From assembly GCF_004664715.2 (NCBI RefSeq), contig NC_051068.1, forward strand, positions 16,922,668-16,986,667: DNA of 64,000 bases. Direction: 5' to 3'. How positions within the stretch are numbered: the stretch's first letter is position 1; every line of letters begins with the position of its first letter. Position numbers and translations under genes: made by a program. Shown piece by piece: positions 32,851 through 43,425 of this stretch. This DNA is from Peromyscus leucopus. Taxonomy: Eukaryota; Chordata; Mammalia; Rodentia; Cricetidae. The notes under the pieces were generated by a model. It was not told where the DNA came from, ran no database searches, and saw only the letters and a program-made list of their open reading frames with translations.

Positions 32851-33689
32851 AAGGGCAGGGAGAAAGAGTACATTTAATATTGCTCATATAAGTTTGTGTT
32901 TAGAGATGAACAATTGGGACAAGATAAAACAAACCATTAATTATCTTATCCCTGGGGGAGACTGATTCTCCCCCTGAGTAGCCATTGACTGTCTTTAGCT
33001 CTTCATCTAAGTGTGGAGTTTTGTGAGATTTACCCATCTATAGTGGCAGTTCAATTGGTGCTGTCATTTTTAAGTCTCATTGGGGCAATTATATTGTTGA
33101 AATTTCAGGTGCAGCCTTCCTCTCATATACTGAAGACAGGACCTCCTAGAAATGTCCTGGTTCTCTGGCTCTTACAAGCTTTGTTACTACTCTCTCAGGA
33201 AGGTACCTAACTTTAGATATAGAAATTGCATTGGAGATGTACCAATTGGAGTTGTAGACCCTGCAAACACTTATTCTCTGTCTGGCTGTGGGTTGCTACA
33301 TACCATAAGATCTCTGCGTGCAACAATATCTGGTCAGTCTAAAAATAAAAGTAATACCCAAGATATATACAGGGAGAGAGCAGACAAAAACTGGAACTAC
33401 ATTTATTTTATTTTAATATGTGTATTAACTTTATAAAATGTTATCTTGACATCAAGACTCAGAACAGATTTGTGCACCATGTCTAACTTGATGTTTCCTT
33501 ATAATCTGTCGATCATGGTGGCTCTGTTTCAGTTAGGTACTATATGGCTGTGATAAAAATACCATGACCAAAATCTACTTGGAGAAGAACAAGTTTCTTT
33601 AATTTTCCTCTAAGAGTTTACTGCTGAGAAAATCAGAGCAAGAACTCAAACAATTGGGGACCTGGAGAGAGAACTAAAGTAAAGTAAAA
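32848..33689 (+). other. Likely old L1 or other rodent repeat fragments
   Basis: 32,960-33,300 (ctccccctgagtagccattg, then ttgtgagatttacccatcta) and 33,525-33,640 (ctgtgataaaaataccatga) match text I associate with old, abundant rodent interspersed repeats, but I cannot name the family securely. No coding potential. Confidence 0.35.
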
Positions 33690-35564
33690 AAGAATAAGCC
33701 ACATAGAGATGGGAAATATATAGGGAGTCTGGATCCTATTGTTGATTTTGAATTGTTTGAATACTGATAAGCAAATAATAGCTGGTAAAAAAAAACATGG
33801 GCTTGTAAACTGTAGTGTAAAATCAGGATACTTTAGGAATGCCTTAACTTTTAAAAAAGAAGTAAGAAAATGTATTTGTCAAACGGAAATCAAAAAAAAA
33901 TGCTTTGACGTTTTGTTTCCACAGGAGATGAGAGACTATAAATTCCTTCAGTGTTAACATGGATCAGGTTTGATCACATGAGAACTCCTGAAACTTGACA
34001 GGTGATATATATCAGGAACAATTACTGCTGATCTTCACAGAACATGGCAATTATCTCAAATTTTCTCTCTGGGACACTAAAGCTACTTTGTCCACAGACA
34101 TCAGGAAGAAGTATGGAGAAAACTACACCCACATTCCCAAGTGTTAGGGGGTGTTGATGATTTCGGTTATTTGGTGGGTTATGGATATTTGTTATAATTT
34201 AGGGGATATAGGAATTAGGATGAAAAGACAACTATTAAACTCAGATATTTTACAAAGGCATGGACTTTGATATATTGTTATAATTATGAAGTTAATTTTG
34301 TTATACTGTATATATGTTTTTGTTCTTGTTTGGGGATCTTTTGTATTTTGATAAAAATTTAAGGTTATTTTTGTTACAACATATTGTATGTATATTTCTA
34401 CTGTTGTTTGGGGTATTGTGCTTGTGCAGTTCATTTAAAAATGCAAGGTATAAATAAGAAATGAGGTTAGTAGTCAATGCATAATAATTAAACTTGTAGT
34501 CACATTAGATATGTGTTTCAGGTTAAATAGGTATATTTTAGAAAGATATATGACCTTCAAACTTTTAGGCCTAACAAATATGGCATTTAAAATGTTTTGT
34601 TAACTTATGGGTTTTCATGACAATGAGACACATCTGTTCCTGTCAGAACCAATTTACTTCAGAGATGATGGGCATTGAAGAAACTCCTTATGGAGTTTGC
34701 TTTCACTGTGGTAAGGTTTGCCACTGGGCAAAGAAACTGTTCTTGCCTTTGACTACTGACAGTGTGCTGTGCAGACTGGATATACACGACCCCCACAGGA
34801 AAGTGACCATTGAACTTTGCAAACACAAGGCAGGATGGTCCTTCAGGGTTCCTGCTTTACAGAAGAAACTGCCAGATATTATACAGGACACACAGGAAAG
34901 AGACTGTTGAACTTTGATAAAACAAGTCAGGACAGTCCTTCAGGGTTCCTGCTTCACAGAAGAGTTTGTCAGATATTCTAGGCCTGTATACAGTAGAAGG
35001 ATTCCTTAACATTGCAGAGGAACTTTGGGTGACTATCCAGTCATATATCTCTGTCATTTCTGGAGTGTTTGGAAGTTGTTTGCAATTCACTTTTTGTTTA
35101 CTCAAATAATATTATCCTTCTAGGGTCTTTGATGGTGTTGAAGACTTAGTTATAGTTGTCATTTTTCTTTGTTATGATAGGAAGTAAATTATGTATAAAA
35201 TTTTGTAGTCACAAAGATGGTACAGTGCTTTCTTTGAATTTGTTAAATGTAAATGAACTGAATATTGTAAATTAATTCTTACTTGATAACTGTTTTTGTT
35301 ATGTGTAGTTTTACTATGTAAAAGCTAAAGCTAGGCGATGATGGTAGCACATGCCTTTAATCCCAGGACTCACTTGAGAGGCAGAGGCAGGTGGATCTCT
35401 GTGAGTTTGAGGCCAGCCTGGTCTACAAAGTGAGTTCTAGGAAAGGCGCAAAGCTACACAGAGAAACCCTGTCTCAAAAAAAAAAAAAAAAAAAAAAAAA
35501 ACAAATAAATAAATAAAAATAAAAAGTTAAACCCTTTCATTTTTAATTAGACAAAAAGGGGAAA
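33690..35564 (+). pseudogene. pol: ERVK 3' half: integrase C terminus plus 3' region
   Basis: 33,690-34,000 aligns by eye with the integrase C-terminal coding segments at 58,590-58,800 and 61,526-61,770: LNCLNTDKQIIAGKKKHG, then a frame ending near a tcaggtttgatcac motif. The frame is broken. A long AT-rich 3' region follows (34,140-34,600), with the ttttgttatactgta motif also present near 62,340. A zinc-knuckle remnant GVCFHCGKVCHWAKKL (34,698-34,739) sits in a 97-codon open frame (34,617-34,910); its last Cys is Leu. A polypurine tract (acaaaaaggggaaa) ends at 35,564. The 5' part is absent. Confidence 0.75.
35329..35520 (+). mobile_element. B1 SINE
   Basis: cacatgcctttaatcccagg, gaggcagaggcaggtggatc, gaggccagcctggtctacaa and the cricetid variant aggaaaggcgcaaagctaca, with a 25-A tail and AAAT repeats. 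Inserted in the ERVK 3' region; short similar flanks (taaaagctaaa and aaaaagttaaa) are probable duplications. Confidence 0.95.
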
Positions 35565-36030
35565 TGTAATAGAATATTTTTAAGGTGTTTTACTTTTGAT
35601 TATGTTGCATTTGTTTAACTCTGTAAAGCTGTATTACTGTGCCTTTGTAAAACACCTGATAGTCTAATAAAGAGCTCAACAGGCAATAGCAAGACAGAAG
35701 ATGGATAGGCAGGCTGACAGGCAGGGAGTATATACAAAAGGAGAAATCTGAGGGAAAAAAAGAAGTAGCCAGAGAAGGAGGAGGAATCCAGGAGCCAGCC
35801 ACCCAACTACACAATCAGCCATAGAATAAGAAACAAAGTAAGATAAACAGGAACAGAATAGGAAAAGGCCAGAGGCAAAAGGTAGCAGGATAATTTAGGT
35901 TAAGGAAAATTGGCAAGAAACAAGCCAGGATAAGGCTTGGTATTTATAATTATGAATAAGCCTCTGTGTGTGATTTATTTGGGATCTGGGTGGTGGGCCC
36001 TCATAAAAGAGTAAAGAGTAAGAAACAACA
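35565..36030 (+). mobile_element. 3' LTR, TGTAATAG type
   Basis: LTR of 466 bp from TGTAATAGAATATTTTTAAG to ...GTAAGAAACAACA, directly after the polypurine tract. Contains acctgatagtctaataaaga and tgaataagcctctgtgtgtg. Its sequence is unlike the TGCTGTGG-type LTRs although the internal region before it is shared with them. Confidence 0.75.
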
Positions 36031-39000
36031 GTTTTTGTGAGTGTGTGCTTCTGATGGGAATCTCTTTGTCACTTTGAGGACTGTAAGTGCAGGCATCTGG
36101 CTGGAAAGGAAGGACTAGGATCTGTTTTGTCTGGAAACCTCCAACCTAACACAGCGAGCACTCAAACAGATAAAGAAGTTGGCAGCTGCACCCATGGCAA
36201 AGTGCTGCTTATTGGCTTGTTCTTGCATGACTTGCTCAGCCTACTTCTTACAGCACCCAGGACCACCATTCCAGGATGCCACCACCCATAGTGAGCTGAG
36301 ATGTTGGACATCAGTTGTAAGAAAGATCATAAGAAAAGAGACCACAGTATTTCCCACAGGCTAATCTGGTGGTGTCATTTTATCAACTGAAGGTCTCTCT
36401 ATTCAAATGTCCCTTGCTTATGTCAAGTTGACACTAAAACTAGATAGGGCAGAAGCTTCCTCTTACAGTATTTCCATTATACTTAAGGAGTAGAACCTAT
36501 CTGGATGGTATTTGAAATCATAAAATGAGCTTGAGGATAGAGATACCAGGTTGCACAGAAAACTTGAAATGTTTATCTCCATGTTTAGTTATCTAAGATT
36601 TATACCTATTGACTTGTAGGAACATCCTCCTGCATGTAAGGATGTGTGTGCTTTCTCCTTTCTCTCCTTCATAATTTCAGTAATGGGACTGCATGGCTTC
36701 AGGACCTTATATATGTTAGTGGTTGTTCATTCAAATGGAGTATAGCTAAGGAGGCACTTTTGATTATAATGCCAAATGTCACCTCAGTAAAGGTTAACAT
36801 TTTATGAACATGTCTTTGATCATGCCTGGAGCTGTGGGGTCCCTAATTTCACTCATGGCTAGATAGTCTCATTCATAATAAAACCGATGAAACATAAGAT
36901 CAGAGAGATGTTATTAATTTTTAGGCACTTTCATATATTGTATATTTGTAATATTTAATGCCAACTCCTCAACTTCTCCCACATTCATGTCTTTTCCCAA
37001 ACTCATCTACTTTATGTCCTCTTTATTTTTCCCTAAAACAATTTTAAACCTCCAATTTTATATTGTCTCTATACTCTTGGGTGTGTGGCCATCCAATGGA
37101 GCATGGTCCACCACTTAGAGAGCACAACCTTAAAGCACACTGAATTTCACTATTGAGCAGATAAGAAGTGTCCATAGCCCCTCATATGTGGGTGAGACTT
37201 TCTGCCCAACTCCACTCCCCATGCTGGGATTATTTGTAGAATTTTGAGCTTACACATGTATTGTGCATGTCACAACTGTTGATGGTTTATATTTGTTTAT
37301 ATTTGCAACTGCTGTTTTGTCTGTAAAAACATTTTTTATTGTATTCAGCTACTTCCTTTGTCTCTTATAGCCTTTCTGCTCTCTTCTCTGCAATTATCTT
37401 AGAGCCATAGGAGAAAGGACTATGATTTATTGACATAACATTTAGGACTCTGCACTCCACAGCCTTTTATTTTCCTCATGATGACCAGCTATGGATTTGT
37501 GAGTTAAATCACTACTACCAAAGAAGCAACTCTAATGGGGACTGAGATTGCACTAATCTATTACATAAGTCATTAGGAGTTGGTTTACTACCACACACAC
37601 ATACATACTACTACATACTACTAAAAATAGTGATAGTTTTTTGCTTAAGACCTCAACCTATCTAGCTAGAGGCTATTGGCCCTGATAATGGTGCCAGACA
37701 AGTTGTCCATCTTGGGGATTGGACCTTAATACATTCAGAATGTAGTTGGTAACCACATGGATTTTGTGCCGCTGTTGTACCACTGGGCAAATCTTGGCAG
37801 GACATTTATTTCTGTAGCTCACAGGGTTACAGTGAGGTAAGGCTGATGATTACTTTTATTCTCCAGTAGTGTACATAGCACAATTGGAAGGAAACTTTCA
37901 GGTCTTTACCAGATTGACTTCTCCATTTCTGTAAGTCAAGCATATGTAATCTCCAAGAAAGGGGGCTGACTGTCAAGTTCTGGAGGGTAACCAAGATCAA
38001 TGTCAATATCCTGTTAGGAATCTATGAGATCCACTGGTCAACAGCTCACAGATTATCCCACTTCTAGCACTATACTTGTATTTGTTAGACTATCGAGTCT
38101 AGTGTGAGTATCATCACCTGTTAGTGGATAATTCCATTTATACTCTTTTAAAATATGTATATGTATATATTTAGGCAGCTTCTACAGGAGTTGGCTTTCA
38201 AATGGCTTTTAAATAATTAATATTAGTTATCCTCCTAGTAGACTTTTCTATGCTGCCTCTCACTCCCACATCATTTAAGCTCTTTTTCCATGATTCCTCT
38301 TTTCCCCTTATATCATTGTTTTCTATTTCTCCTGACTTGAAATTTTGCCCATTTTCCCTTACTCATTTTCTCATTTCTAAGTCTATTCCAAGGGAAACAC
38401 ACTTATCTAGAGCCTTGAGTATCTGACTTAGTGTTGGTTTCAAGAGTTAGGATTCTATCTAGTACTTTGACCAATGAGCTGAGTTTATTAAAGAAGTAAA
38501 TGCAAGAAAAGAGAGGTGACCAGGTAGAATAAGACAGAGTAGAAGATGAAAGATTGATTCAAAGTACATGCCATTAATAAAACATCAATAAGTACTCATA
38601 GTTGCTAATCAAATGATAGAAGGATCTGGACATACCACTTTTGACTAGATCTGGAAACTTTTTCATTCAAAACTGTAAATGGAATCTATGTATATGCATG
38701 TTCTATATGTCCAGTTGAAACCTGTGGGTGGTGCTCACTATACTCAAGTTCATGTCCTACCTTTTTACTCCCTACTGGTCCATGGGACTACACAAAATGG
38801 CAGAGTTCTTTGAAATAACAAAAAGAAATAGGATATTTGAGAAAAAATTGCTTGATCAAAACATCCAACATTCTACAGAAGTAAGTTCTGTGCACTATTT
38901 ACTGTGTTGTTACTGTCAGAATTATCCTGTCACTCTACTTGCTTCATCTCACATACTGATAAAATATAAAAAAGCCTTACTAAATGTTTTCAATAATATA

Positions 39001-39575
39001 TCTTACACAATGAATTTCTTAGTAAGTTGAGTAAAGAAAAGTTCTTTGAAATCAGTAGTTAGATCATACAAGCTCAGAGATTTACAGCTAACTACCAGTT
39101 CATAATGTATTGTCTAGAACAGAGATTAGATTCAGAACTTGAAGTTATATATCTTTAGTGCTTTCATCTTTATATTTCTGACACTTTTACTTGATGTTAT
39201 TTGCTTAATTCTTTTCAGAGAATCTATTTCAATAGAGACTGAGATAAGTCTAGTGTCTAAGTGGATATTTGCACTAAGATATTTTTCATTTGACAGTGAG
39301 TATGGAACAATCTTTTGACCCAAGACCATTAAATGCCACGGTATTCTGCATAAGGGCCAGTGCAACATGGTGTCTGAGGCCTCATCTGGATCAACACATT
39401 TAGCTATCTGTCTATAGTTTTTTCATTAATTTAGAGCGTAAAATCCGTATAACCACATTTTACTTCCTTCTTCATTTATTGTTATAGTATTCTTCTGAGA
39501 ACTCTTTTTCAAAATGCTGGCAGGATTTGTTAGAATTTGGTTTAAATGCTGTCTGTACAGAAATCAGTTAAAACA
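36031..39575. other. Unassigned AT-rich intergenic sequence
   Basis: 36,180-36,450 ends with gtcaagttgacactaaaact, text common in rodent interspersed repeats. The rest (old L1-like phrases near 37,660-38,050 cannot be confirmed) has no supported gene. The frame at 38,728-39,030 is random-looking. Confidence 0.3.
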
Positions 39576-39577
39576 CC

Positions 39578-39748
39578 AAGTTGGGCAATTGTGGCACATG
39601 TCTTTAATCCCAGTAGTCAGGAAGCAGAGGCATGTGCATCTCTGAATTCAAGGCCCTCCTCGTCTACAGAGTGAGTTCCAGGACAACTGGGGCTACACAG
39701 AGAAGCTCTGTCTCAAAAAAAGCAAAACAAACAAACAAATAAATAAAG
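39578..39748 (+). mobile_element. B1 SINE (older type)
   Basis: tggcacatgtctttaatccc, gaagcagaggcatgtgcatc, and tccaggacaactggggctac, which is the general rodent rather than the cricetid 3' variant. The A-rich tail has CAAA repeats. Confidence 0.9.
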
Positions 39749-39904
39749 GAATCAAAACATCAAGCATAAACTAAGAGAAGCATCTGAGTTGATGACCCCT
39801 TCCATCTATTCACAATTGAGAAAAATCTACTTCAAAAATATCTACTCTGTTTTTCTATTTTATAGTATTTGAATTCTACTTGGTATATTGTATGAATTAC
39901 ATAT

Positions 39905-40393
39905 GTTTATGTTGCAGAGATCCACAGTCAATCACCAGGTAAAGCTCTAGGAGTCCAGTCAAAGAGAGAGAAGAGGGATTCTATAAGCAATTGCATCAGG
40001 ATCATGATGGGGAAACATGCAGGGACAACCAAACAAAACTAAGGGAACTCATGAAATGTATCAATGGCTATGGAGCCTACATGGGACTGGACTAGGTCTT
40101 CTGCATGGAGAGACAATTATGTAGCTTGATCTGCTTAGAAGGCCCCCTGGCAGTAGGATCAGAATCCATCTGGTGCATGAGCCCACTACCTATGATGGGA
40201 CACCTCTGTAGCCTTAAGGCTGGTGGAAGAGGCTGGGCTTGCCTCTACTTGATATGCCTCCTCATTGGAGGCCTTGCCTTCTTGTGGGTGGGAGTGGGGA
40301 GTGGGTTGGGAGGAGGAGCCTGAGGAGTGGAAGGAGGGAATAGGGGGATATTTGTTTGGTGTATAAAATGAATGAAAAAAATTTTAATAAAAA
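39905..40393 (+). mobile_element. L1 3' UTR fragment
   Basis: agctctaggagtccagtcaa, acatgggactggactaggtc, tggtgcatgagcccactacc, then a G-rich tract (40,283-40,350) and the end gtataaaatgaatgaaaaaa with ttaataaaaa. This is a standard old rodent L1 3' end, 5'-truncated. Confidence 0.85.
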
Positions 40394-40579
40394 AAGCAGG
40401 GAAGGCCAGGTGGTAATGGCACATGCCTTTAATCCCAGCACTTGGGAGGCAGAGCCAGGCAGATCTCTGTGAGTTTGAGGCCAGCCTGGGCTACCAAGTG
40501 AGTTACAGGAAAGGCTCAAAGCTTCACAGAGAAACCCTGTCTCGAAAAATAAAACAAAACACAACAAAAAAGCAGGGAA
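40390..40579 (+). mobile_element. B1 SINE with 14-bp duplication
   Basis: B1 body 40,404-40,565 (catgcctttaatcccagcac, ccaggcagatctctgtgagt, acaggaaaggctcaaagctt). Flanked by AAAAAAGCAGGGAA at 40,390-40,403 and 40,566-40,579. It landed in the A-tail of the L1 fragment. Confidence 0.95.
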
Positions 40580-41531
40580 AAGTTGATGTGCTGTACACTC
40601 TTATAGTATAGAAATAAAATCCTCAAAATGCTAAAGAATTTTGGGCCTTTTGTACTTTACAGAAACAGAAACAGAGGATCCAGTAGACATAAACATATTT
40701 AAATCAACAAAAGCTCAGATCAAGAAATATTTGTTATAAGCGCATATATAAAATGTTAAAGAGTGAAGCAAATTATTCTCACTAATTCATCTAAATGTCA
40801 TATTTACTCTTACAGAATCTGAAGTAGTAAATCACTTAAATACAATAATCCCAAATGATGAATAAAAGATTTTTATTCTTAAGAAATAACAATAGAATCC
40901 ACTAAAAATTCCAAATTTATAAAGTCTGATAAAAACACATATTGCAACATTCAAGAAAAATAATATAATACTTTTAAATTGTTGTTTAGAAAACTCATTT
41001 TGTTTCCCCATTATTGACTCAATTCACTTTGGCCTTCTACATAAAACAATTGTGGTGATTGGATAGAATTTGTTATTTCATATGTTCTTGTAACATCAAA
41101 TCCCAGAGGAAAGGATTCAGGGTTTCCTAAGAATTATTTTATGAGAATTTCATCTATGTATCTCACTGTTAAAGTTTTGAAATTCTTATCAGAATTTTAA
41201 AGTACCTATCAGTATCTTTCATACATAATCTTAAGAGAGTAAGTTTCAAGTCTTTATAGCTTTCTGATGACACTTAGAAATTCTATTTTCTTCTATAATT
41301 CTCATGCATTTGAGTACTAAACATCATGAAAAAATTCAAATCATGGAATAATCTCTGTAGCTTCATGTTTGTCTTACTAGGTTTCTACTGTTTTGATACA
41401 TCACCACCATCAAAAACAACTGGGAGAATAAAAGCTTTATTTTACTTTAGAGTTGCAGTCCAGCAAGAAGAGAAGTTAAGGAAGGAACTCAAAGGCACAT
41501 GAACACTTATAACACATAGAGACAGTCAGAC

Positions 41532-41535
<4 letters not shown>
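40580..41535. other. Unassigned AT-rich intergenic sequence
   Basis: No gene or RNA recognised. 41,400-41,500 resembles the unnamed rodent repeat also seen near 33,530. Confidence 0.3.

Positions 41536-41592
<57 letters not shown>
41536..41592. repeat. (GA)n microsatellite
   Basis: About 28 GA units. Confidence 0.98.
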
Positions 41593-41598
<6 letters not shown>

Positions 41599-41639
41599 TA
41601 TGGAATACCACCTAAAAACAAGACTTTGATTATTGGCAA

Positions 41640-42110
41640 AGATGGAGATTCATACCAAGTTAATGGCATAGATAAGATCTTCAACATGATCATAGAAGAA
41701 AACTCTTTACATTAAGGAAAGACATATTCATGAAAAAAAAAAAAAACACAGAACACCAAATAGACAAGACCAGAAAAGAAAATCCTCAGGGCATGCTAAA
41801 ACATTAAGTATATAACCAAAGAAAGAATATTTTAAGATGTAAGAGAAAACATGCAAGTCACATATGAAGGAAAATGAATCAGAATAACAGCTGATTTCTC
41901 AGTGGAAACTGAAATTCAGAAGAGCCTAGAGTAATGCATTCTAAGTCTTAAAGACTACAACAGCAAACCTAAAATAATATGCCCAGGAAAACTGTGACAA
42001 TTGAAGAAGAATGAAAAACTTTGCATTACATAAACAGCCTAACCAAGTTATATGCAACAAACTAAGACCTAAGGAAAATATAAAAAACATTATTTCTCCC
42101 TGAAGAGAGG
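41640..42110 (+). pseudogene. Old L1 ORF1 fragment
   Basis: Degenerate text of L1 ORF1 C-terminal half: gatcatagaagaaaactctt, acaccaaatagacaagacca, acatatgaaggaaaatgaat, agctgatttctcagtggaaa and caaacctaaaataatatgcc parallel the same blocks in the L1 at 47,815-48,130. Frames are broken throughout. Confidence 0.65.
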
Positions 42111-42239
42111 ACTGGGCACAGTCAAGAGTGAGACACATATTTTGCTAAAGTAAAAAGTGAGGAGCTAGGGGCACATCTTTCCTCTCCACCTTCTATTCTT
42201 TCCCTTGTTTTATATATTTTAAATTTTTTTATCAGTGGA

Positions 42240-43225
42240 TTCTGCTGGAATATCCACTTCAGATAAGCACTGGCAGGCTCCTATTGCAAATCATCCTCTG
42301 GTGCAATAAAAGGATCTTTCTACTGGCACTTGGAGGAGACCCGATCTGGTGTTGGTGTGGGCCCAGGGTTCTGTTTGTGTCTTTCTGCAGGACAATTAGG
42401 TTCTTCTTTGGGTTCCTGAGTGCTGTGTGCACCCTGTGGCTGCTGCTGAATTCCAACATGGCAGAGACCTATTGGGCCTTTGTGAAAAATTCTCCCCTTC
42501 TGATACCAGTGGGGATTGAGAGCCCAACACGGCCAGCCTTGGCAAGCATTAACATAAGCCTAGGAACTGTAGCCATGAGGTTGGATTCTTCAGAAGGTAA
42601 TGTATAGTAACTGCTTTTTCAAGAATGTTTGAGAACATTTCACCCAGGAACCTTGGAGATTAAAGGGTTACCCTGACATTTGGTAGTATGGTCACTGACC
42701 TCCATTTGTTAATAATAGCATGCCAGATAAGCCTTTTCATTTTTGCAATCCTCTTCAAGTTGGTGTAGTACCTACCTTTTCAGGAATGGCTCTGTGCAAC
42801 ATTTATGGCCTCCTGAAATTCATATAGCTCCCTTTTGAAGATACCTTAAAATTTGTGAGCCTAAAATGTAGCCATTATAAAACCATTAGTTCTGCTCCTT
42901 GTGTGCATCTCTGTTTTTCTTTGTGGTTCTTAGTTGTTCTTTTTCAGAGCTGCCAGCTTAAGTCGTGCTGGAATCAAGAAAAATGAGCCTTGGTGGTTCA
43001 TGTTCCTGAAGTTGTGTCCATGCCAGTGGACCATGGCAGTAATACACAGATGGTACTCCCACAATTCAGAAGAGAATTTGACTTCACTGTGGCTGTTGTT
43101 GCTACTACAGTGATAGCAGCTACCATTGCTACTGTTTCTGGGATTGCTATTTCATAGTTACTTACTACAGCTGGTGCAGTGGAGACCCTGGCAGCAAAAG
43201 TAGCTTCCACAATTAATGATGATGA
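42240..43225 (+). pseudogene. env: Class II ERV env fragment (SU end and TM start)
   Basis: Envelope remnant. The 107-codon frame 42,284-42,607 includes NSNMAETYWAFVKNSPLL, resembling betaretroviral surface subunit. At 43,065-43,155 an Ala/Val/Thr-rich hydrophobic stretch (FTVAVVATTVIAATIATVSG) looks like the fusion peptide of a transmembrane subunit, followed after a stop by the heptad-like TAGAVETLAAKVAS (43,168-43,210). No furin-type site is clear and stops separate the parts, so it is dead. There the env stops and class I sequence begins. Confidence 0.55.
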
Positions 43226-43425
43226 ATTTAATTCAGCTTGCACTACCAGTCCACGAAGGGCACCAACAAAGCTTTGTCCAAAGTGTTGCCAAAATGGTCA
43301 CTGGTCAGCTGACTGTTCTAATGTCCCAAGAGACATAGGAACACTAGACGAAGACCATCCTCCAGTTGACTTTCTAGGCTTGGCCTACAGCGAGGACTGA
43401 CGCCGCCTTGTTTCTGCCCCAGCCA
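43226..43425 (+). pseudogene. gag: Class I ERV gag nucleocapsid remnant
   Basis: A single zinc knuckle CPKCCQNGHWSADC (CX2CX4HX4C, about 43,278-43,320) is followed by the linker SNVPRDIGTLDEDHPPVDFLG and a TGA at 43,398. One knuckle followed closely by protease in the same direction is the gamma-retroviral (class I) arrangement. Its 5' end is fused in frame to env text of the preceding entry, and capsid and matrix are missing. Confidence 0.7.
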
